Notes: generated by a model from the sequence alone, not told the origin. A DNA stretch of 20,098 nt from Chloroflexota bacterium (GCA_003650185.1 QMOF01000010.1:1-20098), one strand, 5' to 3'. Numbered from the stretch's first letter, positions 7,235-14,350 are shown. A program made the numbers and translations.

Positions 7235-8576
7235 ACACTGCCACGTGGTCCAGTGCCCAGCGTCTCTTGTCGTCGTTTAGATAGTCTTCCACCACGTTCT
7301 CGTCGGACTGCTTCTGCTCGGCGAGCCAGTCGGTGTACGCCTGTGACACAAGCCGGGTCCTGTGCCCCTCGCTCAGCGTATCCTGTTTCGTGTCCAGCAC
7401 CTCGATCAACCAGTAGCCGGACTTCTTGGTGGTCTCGGCAAACAACGGCTCGCTTACCACGTTGTGATCAAGCGCCAGGATCGTATCAAGGTTGTCTTCA
7501 CCGAACCTGGACTCGATGCTCTCCGAGGTCAGCCAGCCCAGGTCGCCACCCTGGTCTTTGGACGCCGAGTGCAGTGAGTGCTCCGCCGCCAGCTCGCCGA
7601 AGTCCTCGCCTCCCTCTATCCGGCCTTTCAGCTCGTTTGCCTCTGAGCTGCTATCGAGCAGTATGCCCTTGAGCTGGAGTTCCGTCTCTGCCTCTTCTCC
7701 CTCCTCCGCCTCCGTTTGCCTCTCATCAACAACCATGACCAGCCAGTAGCCACCCTTTGTGCTGTACTCGGTGTCGCGGAGCGGCTGGCTGACCACTCCC
7801 AGGTCCTCTGACCCCTCGCCAAACGCATACTCGTTGAAAACAGCGCTCTTCTCGATACCCTGAGGCAGCCACGCATCCTCGTCGTCCTTGGGATAGTAGT
7901 GGCTGGACGATGATGCGTTCACAAGCTGATCGAAACCTTCGGTGTCCCACCTGCCCCTGACATCCAGGGCCTCGTCCTCCGTGCCAAGGAGTATCGCCTT
8001 GACATTGACATGCTCGAAGCTGGCGCCCGTGGGGTAATTCTCCTCTCCAATGTACTCCCGCACCTTGGTCTGGAGGACTGCCGGCTCAACCAGCAGTCTC
8101 TCAAAGTCCGCCCTCGACATATCCAGCCTTTGGAGCAAGTCATCAAAGCGCTCTTGGAATTCTTCCTCCGTCTCCTCTTCGGAGTTGAAACCCAGGAAGC
8201 TCTTGGTTTTCTCCTCTATCTCCGTAGCATTGGCAAAGAGGCCGAAGCGTAGGGCCGCCTGCTTCACCAGTCCGTTGTTCTTCAGCGACTCAACCACGCT
8301 ATCAGCCAACTGCCAGTCCTGTTGATAGTTCTCACCGGTGGCGCCATAAAGGCGAAGCACCTTCACAAAGTCCTCCATGTCAAACACCGTATCATTCACC
8401 CTGACAATCGGCTGGCGCCACGGCCTGACATGGGTGTCGTAAACCCCGTAGCCCACTACCGTAGCTGCACAAAAGATAACTATGACGATTATGGCCTGGA
8501 CGATGCGCCGCCTCCGCCGCTCCCGTTCCCACCTGGATACCTTGCGTCTTGGTTCTTCCCGCCGAGATTTGATCAA
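7233..8576 (-). CDS. Membrane-anchored peptidyl-prolyl isomerase of the parvulin/SurA type
   Basis: 447 aa. A short, very basic cytoplasmic segment (residues 1-24, ending ERERRRRR) precedes one membrane helix at about 25-46 (IVQAIIVIVIFCAATVVGY), with no lipobox or clear cleavage site. The rest should therefore be outside the membrane. Residues 50-180 resemble a SurA N-terminal chaperone region. Two parvulin-like units follow, about 188-283 (degenerate) and 297-395 (GGEDFGELAAEHSLHSASKDQGGDLGWL, the better preserved). Acidic linkers such as EEETEEEF and EAEEGEEAETE are notable. The start is TTG with GGGAG six bases upstream at 8583-8587; an in-frame stop lies just before it. Expected role: folding of exported proteins. 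It lies between rpsR and hom in the same run. Confidence 0.85.
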   Translation of the reverse strand: MIKSRREEPRRKVSRWERERRRRRIVQAIIVIVIFCAATVVGYGVYDTHVRPWRQPIVRVNDTVFDMEDFVKVLRLYGATGENYQQDWQLADSVVESLKNNGLVKQAALRFGLFANATEIEEKTKSFLGFNSEEETEEEFQERFDDLLQRLDMSRADFERLLVEPAVLQTKVREYIGEENYPTGASFEHVNVKAILLGTEDEALDVRGRWDTEGFDQLVNASSSSHYYPKDDEDAWLPQGIEKSAVFNEYAFGEGSEDLGVVSQPLRDTEYSTKGGYWLVMVVDERQTEAEEGEEAETELQLKGILLDSSSEANELKGRIEGGEDFGELAAEHSLHSASKDQGGDLGWLTSESIESRFGEDNLDTILALDHNVVSEPLFAETTKKSGYWLIEVLDTKQDTLSEGHRTRLVSQAYTDWLAEQKQSDENVVEDYLNDDKRRWALDHVAV

Positions 8577-8649
8577 GCTCTACTCCCAGTAAGCCAACAA
8601 GACCATTTCAGCACGGGAATGGGCTGCAGAGGTGCGGGCAAGGAAAGCC

Positions 8650-8940
8650 TCAGCCGCGAGGGCCAAAACCTCCCATCTGATAGATATGTTCTGCAGTATA
8701 GGGCAGGAGAGCCAGATGTCGGGCCCTCTTGATCGCCTGAGCCAACACCCGCTGGTGCTTGGCGCATACGCCGGTTCTGCGTCTCGGTTCGATCTTACCC
8801 CGGTCCGAAATGAAGCGACGCAGACCATCCGGATTCTTGTAATCTATGGCCACCTTGTCAGCACAGAACACGCAGACCTTCCGTCTGGGAACAAATCTAC
8901 CCCTGCCTGACTTCTTCGTTCTCGGTTTTCCTCTAACCAT
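8650..8940 (-). CDS. rpsR: 30S ribosomal protein S18, zinc-ribbon form
   Basis: 96 aa. The core blocks are FCADKVAIDYKNPDGLRRF, SDRGKIEPRRRTG and CAKHQRVLAQAIKRARHLALLPY, all typical of bS18. C23, C26, C59 and H62 make a complete zinc site, so this is the metal-binding form of S18 rather than the form that has lost it. Basic residues at the N-terminus and a C-terminal extension make it longer than the ~75-aa E. coli protein. S18 binds next to S6 on the platform of the small subunit. AAGGA lies eight bases before the ATG, and the gene is 15 bp downstream of ssb, giving the classical rpsF-ssb-rpsR order. Confidence 0.97.
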   Translation of the reverse strand: MVRGKPRTKKSGRGRFVPRRKVCVFCADKVAIDYKNPDGLRRFISDRGKIEPRRRTGVCAKHQRVLAQAIKRARHLALLPYTAEHIYQMGGFGPRG

Positions 8941-8955
8941 CCTGCCCGTCCTTAT

Positions 8956-9366
8956 TTAGAAGGGGAGGTCATCCGCCACCAATTCCTCGTCGGACCTGGC
9001 TTCCATCTTTGCCTCTTCATTCAGCGGCGCTACCGCCTGCCTGTCAAGGAAGAGAACGCGCTCTGCCACTATCTCCACGCGGCTTCGCTTCTGCCCGTCC
9101 TGCCCCTCCCAGGCGCGTGTGCGCAGCCTCCCCTCAACATAGGCCCGCCTGCCCTTGGTCAAGAATTGATTGCAGCTCTCCGCCAGCTTGTTCCAGCTAA
9201 CCACCGTAAACCACTCCGTCTCCTGCTTCCGCTCACCGTCCGCCCCAGTGAAGACCCGACTGGTGGCGATACGAAACGTGGTTACCGGATTTCCGTTAGG
9301 GGTGAAGCGCATCTCTGGGTCAGTCCCCACATTCCCAATGATCATCACTTTGTTCAAATTCACCAT
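8956..9366 (-). CDS. ssb: Single-stranded DNA-binding protein
   Basis: 136 aa. An OB-fold domain covers about residues 1-110 (NLNKVMIIGNVGTDPEMRF, TEWFTVVSWNKLAESC, GRRAYVEGRL). The tail is short and acidic and ends in DDLPF, the hexapeptide-type tip used to recruit replication and repair partners. It coats single-stranded DNA in replication, recombination and repair. The frame is open 15 codons further, but I chose the ATG at 9366: it gives the standard MVNLNK start and has a G-rich site (GGGGGG) about eight bases upstream. A 113-bp gap separates it from rpsF and holds a long hairpin. Confidence 0.95.
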   Translation of the reverse strand: MVNLNKVMIIGNVGTDPEMRFTPNGNPVTTFRIATSRVFTGADGERKQETEWFTVVSWNKLAESCNQFLTKGRRAYVEGRLRTRAWEGQDGQKRSRVEIVAERVLFLDRQAVAPLNEEAKMEARSDEELVADDLPF

Positions 9367-9383
9367 CTCTATTACCCCCCTGT

Positions 9384-9431
9384 TACTTCGCGAGGATGCC
9401 GGGCGTCTCACTTACGCTTCCGAGCGAAGTA
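9384..9431 (-). other. Long interrupted RNA hairpin in the rpsF-ssb gap
   Basis: Outer stem: TACTTCGC at 9384-9391 pairs with GCGAAGTA at 9424-9431 (8 bp). Inner stem: CGG and GCGT at 9400-9406 pair with ACGC at 9414-9417 and CCG at 9420-9422, with a two-base bulge and a seven-base loop. An asymmetric internal loop, eight bases against one, separates outer and inner stems. It lies about ten bases upstream of the ssb ribosome-binding site, well placed to modulate ssb translation or to bind a ribosomal protein. No T-run follows it. Confidence 0.55.
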
Positions 9432-9479
9432 GAGAGGATGAAACGTCCACCACCCCTCAAGGTGACCAACTGAACATCC

Positions 9480-9779
9480 TCACTCCCCTAGTCTTACCAG
9501 CAGGTGCCTCAGAACACCTTCCGAGCTTCGCAGGTTCCTGTCCAGCTCCTTCGCCCGGTGTGGCTCAAGTTTCATCTGAGCCAACACATAGCTCCCCTCC
9601 CTGAAATGACGTATCGGATAGGCCAGCCTCCTCCTGCCCCACCGGTTTACTTCACCCACGAGCTCGCCGCCGTTCTCAGTCACAAGCTGGCTCACTTTCT
9701 CGATCTCGCTTCCGAGGTCCTCCTCCGGAATCTCCGGGCTGAAAACTACTGTCAGTTCGTAGTCCCTCATGACTGTCAT
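9480..9779 (-). CDS. rpsF: 30S ribosomal protein S6
   Basis: 99 aa, the normal length. Family blocks: RDYELTVVFSPEIPEEDL at the N-terminus, the NGGELVGEVNRWGRRRLAYPIRHFREGSYVL strand-helix-strand segment, and SEGVLRHLLVRL at the end. S6 binds S18 and 16S rRNA on the platform. Two in-frame ATGs stand at 9779 and 9770; AAGGGGAG lies about 11 bases before the first, so I kept it, but a 96-aa product is possible. It is the first gene after a good promoter and leads the run that continues to folE. The glutamate-rich C-terminal tail seen in some S6 proteins is absent. Confidence 0.96.
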   Translation of the reverse strand: MTVMRDYELTVVFSPEIPEEDLGSEIEKVSQLVTENGGELVGEVNRWGRRRLAYPIRHFREGSYVLAQMKLEPHRAKELDRNLRSSEGVLRHLLVRLGE

Positions 9780-9811
9780 GCCTGCTGTCTCTCCCCTTAC
9801 TCTCCGGCTAT

Positions 9812-9840
9812 AACATAACGGTTCTGCAAATTAAGGTCAA
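9812..9840 (-). promoter_or_regulatory. Sigma70-type promoter for the rpsF-ssb-rpsR run
   Basis: On the minus strand TTGACC (9840-9835, 5 of 6 to consensus) is followed after exactly 17 bases by TATGTT (9817-9812, 4 of 6). The predicted start near 9805 gives a leader of about 25 nt before the rpsF ATG. It sits in the 92-bp gap after glyA, the only AT-rich patch nearby. Confidence 0.65.
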
Positions 9841-9871
9841 CTATAGCACACAAATGGCTTAATCGACAACA

Positions 9872-11095
9872 TCAATATAGTGGAAAACGGCGGGACAGCT
9901 CTCCCACCTCTTCGGAGACCTCTCGCCTGACCCTCTCATCCTCCAGGCCGGTCAACATCTTGTGTACCAGCGCAGCAATCCGCCTCATTTCTTCAGACCC
10001 CATCCCCCTGGTGGTTACCGCTGGCGTGCCAAGCCTGAGGCCACCGGCGAAATGAGGCGGAAGAGTATCGAAGGGGATGCTGTTTCGGTTGGTTGATATA
10101 CCCACCTCGTCCAGCGCTTCCTCTGCCTGCTTGCCGGTTATCCCCATCGGACGAAGGTCTATCAGCAGAAGATGGTTGTCAGTACCCCCAGCCACCAGGC
10201 GGAATCCCAGCCTGGCCAGCTCGCTGGCCAGAGTCCTGCAGTTCTCGACAACCCTTTCCTGGTACCTGACGAACTCCGGCTGCATTGCCTCATGGAAAGC
10301 GATCGCCTTGGCAGCGATAACATGCATCAGCGGACCACCCTGCACCCCAGGGAAAATAGCCGCGTCCAAAGCCTTGCCGATCGCACTCTTGCCCAGTAGA
10401 AACCCACCCCGCGGCCCGCGCAAGGTCTTGTGAGTGGTCGAGGTGACGACCTGCGCCCAGGGCACCGGAGACGGATGCACCCCAGCCGCAACCAGACCAG
10501 CCAGGTGTGCCATGTCCACCATAAGCGATGCCCCCACCTCCTCGGCAATGTAGTGCAGCTTCTCAAAATCTATGACCCTGGGATAGGAACTAGCCCCGGC
10601 TACAATCAGCTTCGGCCTGGTCTCCCTGGCCAGCCGGCTGATCTGCTCATAATCAAGCAGCTCTGTCTCCCGGTCTACTCCGTAGTGAACGAAGCGGTAC
10701 CACTTCCCGGAGAAATTTACCGGGCTTCCATGACTGAGATGACCGCCATCGCTCTGCTTCATGCTCATCACTGTGTCGCCATACTCCAGCAAGGCCAGGT
10801 ACGCCGCCACATTGGCCTGGGTGCCACTGTGTGGCTGGACGTTGGCATATTCGGCCGAAAAAAGTCTCTGTGCCCTCTCAATGGCAACCCGCTCTACCTC
10901 GTCGATCTCCTCACAGCCGCCATAGTAGCGGCGCCCGGGGTAACCTTCGGCGTACTTGTTAGTCAGGACAGACCCCTGAGCCTCCAGCACAGCCTGGCTG
11001 GTGTAGTTCTCCGAGGCGATGAGCACCAACTTGCGCGATTGGCGCTCCCGCTCCCTCCGCATCAGGGCGGCGATCTCTACATCTTCGTTTGACAC
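9872..11095 (-). CDS. glyA: Serine hydroxymethyltransferase
   Basis: 407 aa. A PLP enzyme that interconverts serine plus tetrahydrofolate with glycine plus 5,10-methylene-tetrahydrofolate, the main one-carbon donor. Marks: LIASENYTS near residue 26, YAEGYPGRRYYGG near 48, the substrate-side DMAHLAGLVAAG, and STTHKTLRGPRGG with the PLP lysine at K223. The C-terminal domain has GGTDNHLLLIDLR and LRLGTPAVTTRG. The start is GTG at 11095, giving the normal N-terminus (EIAALMRRERERQ); the ribosome-binding site is weak. It begins only four bases after the comF stop, so its translation is probably coupled to comF. It ends the second minus-strand operon, just before the rpsF promoter. Confidence 0.96.
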   Translation of the reverse strand: MSNEDVEIAALMRRERERQSRKLVLIASENYTSQAVLEAQGSVLTNKYAEGYPGRRYYGGCEEIDEVERVAIERAQRLFSAEYANVQPHSGTQANVAAYLALLEYGDTVMSMKQSDGGHLSHGSPVNFSGKWYRFVHYGVDRETELLDYEQISRLARETRPKLIVAGASSYPRVIDFEKLHYIAEEVGASLMVDMAHLAGLVAAGVHPSPVPWAQVVTSTTHKTLRGPRGGFLLGKSAIGKALDAAIFPGVQGGPLMHVIAAKAIAFHEAMQPEFVRYQERVVENCRTLASELARLGFRLVAGGTDNHLLLIDLRPMGITGKQAEEALDEVGISTNRNSIPFDTLPPHFAGGLRLGTPAVTTRGMGSEEMRRIAALVHKMLTGLEDERVRREVSEEVGELSRRFPLY

Positions 11096-11099
11096 TGGC

Positions 11100-11807
11100 T
11101 CATGCTTCCCTTGCCAGGGTTAGGCCCCACACAGAGCTGGCGCCGGCTGCTTTCAAGGCCATGGCACACGCATCCAGGGTGGCCCCGGTAGTGCAAACAT
11201 CGTCGATCAGCAGGACATGCCTTCCAGACATCTGTCCGTCCCGGCATGAAAAAGCTCCTCGTACATTCTCCCGGCGCTCATCAGCCCCGGCTGCCTTAAC
11301 CTGGGCCGGTGAGTCCTTCACCCTCACCAGGGACCCTTCCACCAACGGCAAACCGACCATCTGGCTCAACTCCCGGGCCAGGAGCGCCGATTGATTGTAG
11401 CCACGCCCCCGCAGCCGACGACGATGCAGGGGCACTGCCACCACCACATCCACGGGCAATGGCCTGGCCTTCAGATCGCCAGCCACCAGATCGGCAAGCG
11501 GGAAGGCCAGCGCCCTGAGGTTGTTGTACTTGAATTGATGGACGGCCCGGCGCACCAGACCCTGGAAAACGAACACCGAGCGAATGCCATCAATCTCCAG
11601 CTTCCACCTGGCACAAACGGAGCAGCGGTCGTCCCGGATCAGGGGTCTCCCACACTTCAGGCACACCGGCGGAAGAAGTCGGGGAAGAGTGCGGCGACAC
11701 GATCTGCAAATGTAGCTGCCTTCGCTGCCACAAGCAAGGCAATGGACTGGAAAAAGGAAATCAACAAGCCCGTCCCGCAGCCGACCTAGCTGGGCACCCA
11801 AGGTCAC
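11100..11807 (-). CDS. comF: ComF-type amidophosphoribosyltransferase with double zinc ribbon
   Basis: 235 aa. The N-terminal ~65 residues carry two zinc ribbons, C23/C26 with C34/C37 and C49/C52 with C62/C65. The C-terminal phosphoribosyltransferase domain contains VVVAVPLHRRRLRGRGYNQS and the PRPP-binding motif VLLIDDVCTTGAT at 198-210. ComF/GntX-family proteins are linked to DNA uptake in naturally competent bacteria, but many carriers are not known to be competent and the reaction is unproven. The GTG at 11807 has GGGA directly against it; the TTG two codons on (11801) sits five bases after GGGAG and may be the true start. It overlaps nothing and feeds directly into glyA. Confidence 0.88.
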   Translation of the reverse strand: MTLGAQLGRLRDGLVDFLFPVHCLACGSEGSYICRSCRRTLPRLLPPVCLKCGRPLIRDDRCSVCARWKLEIDGIRSVFVFQGLVRRAVHQFKYNNLRALAFPLADLVAGDLKARPLPVDVVVAVPLHRRRLRGRGYNQSALLARELSQMVGLPLVEGSLVRVKDSPAQVKAAGADERRENVRGAFSCRDGQMSGRHVLLIDDVCTTGATLDACAMALKAAGASSVWGLTLAREA

Positions 11808-11826
11808 TCCCTGTATTCACCGTAAT

Positions 11827-12081
11827 TTAACGTGCCCGTGCAGAATGCATGGAGCCGCTTATCACCGGCTCATTTATGTAAACGTCACCGTTTCTTATCT
11901 TCAGATTGAAGCCACAATTCGGGTTCGTGCACACCCATGCCTTGTAATGGATCGGCGCCCCCTGGCTACCAAAGTCAGACAAAGGCACGAGATCACCAGC
12001 ACTGCACTTCTGACACTTCGGGAAAGACGAGTTCTCCACAAAGCCACCTCCCAGCTTGTAATCATGCATAGTATATTCCAT
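11827..12081 (-). CDS. Small zinc-ribbon protein, function unknown
   Basis: 84 aa from the ATG at 12081, which has GAGG seven bases upstream; the frame is open for eight more codons. Four cysteines, C23/C26 (PKCQKC) and C51/C56 (WVCTNPNC), form a rubredoxin- or ribbon-like site, with a conserved-looking core (FGSQGAPIHYKAWVC, GFNLKIRNGDVYINEPV). No signal peptide or membrane segment. I do not recognise a named family. It lies 19 bp upstream of comF, another zinc-ribbon protein, and is very likely co-transcribed with comF and glyA. The pattern 'core strand, CxxxxC, FNLKIRNG' resembles zinc ribbons of RNA or ribosome-associated proteins, but that is only a shape resemblance. Confidence 0.7.
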   Translation of the reverse strand: MEYTMHDYKLGGGFVENSSFPKCQKCSAGDLVPLSDFGSQGAPIHYKAWVCTNPNCGFNLKIRNGDVYINEPVISGSMHSARAR

Positions 12082-12169
12082 AACCAGGCCTCGTGACAAG
12101 CGCACTCTGGCCGCCTCTAGGCAACGTCCCCGCGGATCAGGCTGTCGCTCCCGACGGCATTCCAGCAGA

Positions 12170-12907
12170 TCATGAACGCTCAGGCACCGATCCTTGCCAC
12201 CCCACGCCCAACCCCAACCCGCTTCCCATCTCTACCAGCCGAGCGTAGGTCGTCTCGCTCCCCCATAACTCGCGGCAAAGCTGGTACGCCCGGGCTGCGG
12301 CATCCTCATTCGGGCAACACCTCCGCAAGACAGCCACGGCCTCCTCCAGTCTCTCGCTCCTGGAGTAATGAGGCTTGCCCAATGCCTCCAGTCTACCGTC
12401 GATCGAGAAATGCCACAGAGCATCAAGCCACTCGCCCGCGTCCACCAGGGGATGGGCGGCGGGAAACCGGTAGTCCCACCGGTCCTTGGCGTGCATTGCC
12501 TGGTGCCACAAAACGAGGGCATGGCCGAACTTGTAAACGAAGGGGGTCTTGGTAAGGATGATGAGCACCGTGCTCCTGCCTTCGTCGACCGGCGCCCTTC
12601 CTTCGACTGAGTAGAGCCTGTAAGCCGGGCTGTACTCCCACAACTGCAGAATAATGCGGCTCGGGTCAACCCCCAGATCGTGAAGTGTCAGCCTCGTCAT
12701 CTGGGCCAGCCAGTCAACTCCATCGGAAGGAAACAGGTCCTCCAGGTGCTGCTCTGAGGAATTGACCAGGGCATAGCTGATGCCGACCCCTTTTCTTTTC
12801 TCATTGATCTGGACGGTAACGCTGTCCAGCACCTCACCCTTGCCCGTTACGTAGGGGATTTCGTAACTGAGGCGTACTTCCTCGACAACGTCCAGCCTGG
12901 AGGCCAT
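12170..12907 (-). CDS. Unrecognised 245-aa soluble protein
   Basis: 245 aa from the ATG at 12907. No signal peptide, membrane helix or metal motif of a known type is visible. The N-terminal half looks beta-rich (LDSVTVQINEKRKGVGISYALVNSS), the middle has LILTKTPFVYKFGHALVLWHQAMHAKD, and the C-terminal half is helical with a paired cysteine RRCCPNED. The histidine-rich stretch HALVLWHQAMH is not an HExxH zinc motif. No family is recognised. The ATG has no Shine-Dalgarno sequence; instead TATAAT ends seven bases before it, suggesting a leaderless mRNA. The frame can be extended 15 codons to a GTG at 12952, but this would place the -10 box inside the gene. It heads the operon running to glyA and is divergent from tilS. 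Confidence 0.72.
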   Translation of the reverse strand: MASRLDVVEEVRLSYEIPYVTGKGEVLDSVTVQINEKRKGVGISYALVNSSEQHLEDLFPSDGVDWLAQMTRLTLHDLGVDPSRIILQLWEYSPAYRLYSVEGRAPVDEGRSTVLIILTKTPFVYKFGHALVLWHQAMHAKDRWDYRFPAAHPLVDAGEWLDALWHFSIDGRLEALGKPHYSRSERLEEAVAVLRRCCPNEDAAARAYQLCRELWGSETTYARLVEMGSGLGLGVGWQGSVPERS

Positions 12908-12914
12908 CAGTATT

Positions 12915-12920
12915 ATTATA
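12915..12920 (-). promoter_or_regulatory. -10 box placing transcription start at the ATG of the 245-aa gene
   Basis: TATAAT reads on the minus strand at 12920-12915, and the ATG A is at 12907, seven bases after it. This is the spacing from -10 box to transcription start, so the mRNA would be leaderless. The -35 region 17-18 bases upstream matches consensus at only three of six positions. Confidence 0.5.
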
Positions 12921-12945
12921 GACCTGTTGGCCCCCGTTTCCCACT

Positions 12946-12974
12946 TTGACACGGCAAACGGGCGTTTCTATACT
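12946..12974 (+). promoter_or_regulatory. Near-consensus sigma70-type promoter of tilS
   Basis: TTGACA (12946-12951, perfect) is followed after exactly 17 bases by TATACT (12969-12974, 5 of 6). The predicted start near 12981 leaves a leader of about 21 nt that contains GGAGG at 12991-12995. It lies about 26 bases from the divergent -10 box of the 245-aa gene, so the two polymerases would compete or be co-regulated. Confidence 0.75.
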
Positions 12975-12990
12975 CTGCTATGTTACCTTC

Positions 12991-12995
12991 GGAGG
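12991..12995 (+). promoter_or_regulatory. Shine-Dalgarno sequence that fixes the GTG start of tilS
   Basis: GGAGG six bases before the GTG at 13002. An in-frame TTG at 12927 would give 25 more residues, but it lies upstream of the promoter and lacks a ribosome-binding site. Confidence 0.75.
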
Positions 12996-13001
12996 CCCGC
13001 A

Positions 13002-14030
13002 GTGCCAAAGAGCGGCTCAAGAAAACGCCTTCCCGAGCGTGTCCTCGAGTTCGTGCAGGGGAACGGTCTCGTCTTCGCAGGGGAGACCCTGCTGGTCGGC
13101 GTCTCCGGCGGACCAGACTCGGTGTGCCTGTTACACGTCTTGAAGACAATAATAGCCCGGCTGGGTATCGAGATCCATGTTGCCCACCTGAACCACATGC
13201 TGCGTGGCGCTGAGTCTGAGGCAGACGCCGAATACGTGTCTGCGCTGGCCCGTCAACTCGGAGTCAACGTCACCTCGGGCGAGAGGGACGTCAGGGGCTA
13301 CCGGATGGAGCATCGCCTGTCGCTGGAGGAGGCCGCCCGTGACGTGCGTTACCAGTTCTTCGCCGAGGTAGCCCGGCAAGTAGGCGCCAGGAAGGTGGCT
13401 GTCGGCCATACCATGGATGACCAGGTCGAGACCATCCTGATGCGACTGCTGCGAGGTGCCGGTACCCTCGGGCTACAGGGGATGCAACCTCGTGCCACGT
13501 GGGCCGCCAGAGGCGGAGAGGGCCATTTCGAGATAGTACGTCCCTTGCTAGAGGTGACAAGGCAAGAGGTGTACGCGTACTGTCAGGAGCATGGCCTCAG
13601 TCCCAGAGAGGACTCCTCCAATCTGTCGCCTTCCTACCTCAGAAACCGCATCCGCCACGAACTCCTGCCCCTGTTGCGCAGCTACAACCCGAAGATCGAC
13701 GAAGCATTGGTGCGTACCGCAGACACGCTGGCCACTGAGCTGTCCTACCTTGACTCGCAAGTCTCCCAGGTCTGGGAGAGAGTGGTGGCTGAGGAAGACC
13801 AGGCGCTCATCCTGGATGGCAGTGAGATCAAAACCCTTCACCCCGCCCTGCAGCGCCATTTGCTTCGCCAGGTAGTCAGCAGACTGCTGGGCAGCCTGGA
13901 AGACATAGAGTGGAAGCACATCGAGAAAATGCGCAAGGCTTTGGCCTTGCCCAGTGGAAAGCGCGTGGTCTTACCGCGCGGTCTCACACTCTATGGCGAG
14001 GAGGGTTGCTGCAGGGCATCAGTGACCTGA
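13002..14030 (+). CDS. tilS: tRNA(Ile)-lysidine synthase
   Basis: 342 aa. It attaches lysine to C34 of the CAU-anticodon tRNA(Ile), using ATP, so that the tRNA reads AUA as isoleucine; this is normally essential. The PP-loop ATP site SGGPDS is at residues 35-40. Other family blocks are HVAHLNHMLRGAESEADAEYV, VAVGHTMDDQVETILMRLLRGAG and the NRIRHELLPLL motif, followed by the C-terminal TilS substrate-binding region ending KRVVLPRGLTLYGEE. The start GTG was chosen from the ribosome-binding site and upstream promoter. It converges on a small cysteine-rich gene with only 11 bp between stops and no visible terminator. Confidence 0.93.
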   Translation: MPKSGSRKRLPERVLEFVQGNGLVFAGETLLVGVSGGPDSVCLLHVLKTIIARLGIEIHVAHLNHMLRGAESEADAEYVSALARQLGVNVTSGERDVRGYRMEHRLSLEEAARDVRYQFFAEVARQVGARKVAVGHTMDDQVETILMRLLRGAGTLGLQGMQPRATWAARGGEGHFEIVRPLLEVTRQEVYAYCQEHGLSPREDSSNLSPSYLRNRIRHELLPLLRSYNPKIDEALVRTADTLATELSYLDSQVSQVWERVVAEEDQALILDGSEIKTLHPALQRHLLRQVVSRLLGSLEDIEWKHIEKMRKALALPSGKRVVLPRGLTLYGEEGCCRASVT

Positions 14031-14041
14031 GAGACAACGCG

Positions 14042-14350
14042 TCACTCCTCGCTTCCCCAGTTCTGCATCAGATTCTTTAGTTGCTCTGCCAGCCTGGGAC
14101 TCGACTTCAGCCTCCTGACGAAAATGGGGCAGCCCTCCAGCAGCACACTTTGGGCTATTGCCGCCATGTTCATCACCAGATTCCGAAACTCCTGGTCTCG
14201 TGTCTGATCAAAGCCCGCTCCAGGTGCCATCTGACGCATCTCTCGTATCAAGTCCTCAGTGGCAAACCTCATAGGCGCCACGCAAGACTTGTACCAGGGA
14301 CATTCCTTGCATTCTATCACTGACGAAGCTTCATCCAGTATGTCACCCAT
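14042..14350 (-). CDS. Small four-cysteine protein coupled to mtaB, function unknown
   Basis: 102 aa from the ATG at 14350. Cysteines C14, C17 and C23 (CKECPWYKSC) plus a distant C74 (LEGCPIFV) give a C-x2-C-x5-C...C pattern that could hold a [4Fe-4S] cluster or zinc. The region between is helical and rich in methionine, with no membrane segment. GGAGG at 14357-14361 abuts an ATG at 14356, which overlaps the mtaB stop as ATGA, but is six bases from the ATG at 14350; I prefer the latter. Either way it is translationally coupled to mtaB. Family not recognised. The tie to an iron-sulfur methylthiotransferase suggests a partner role, which is inference. Confidence 0.7.
   Translation of the reverse strand: MGDILDEASSVIECKECPWYKSCVAPMRFATEDLIREMRQMAPGAGFDQTRDQEFRNLVMNMAAIAQSVLLEGCPIFVRRLKSSPRLAEQLKNLMQNWGSEE

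Noticed and set aside
9780..9811. S6:S18-binding leader RNA upstream of rpsF
   Set aside because: The leader predicted from the promoter is only about 25 nt and shows no hairpin, so the known motif cannot be placed there.
10430..11092. 220-codon plus-strand frame under glyA
   Set aside because: Antisense to the PLP domain of SHMT; no domain or ribosome-binding site.
12927..13001. N-terminal extension of tilS from a TTG at 12927
   Set aside because: The promoter TTGACA-N17-TATACT lies within the extension and the GTG at 13002 has a strong ribosome-binding site.
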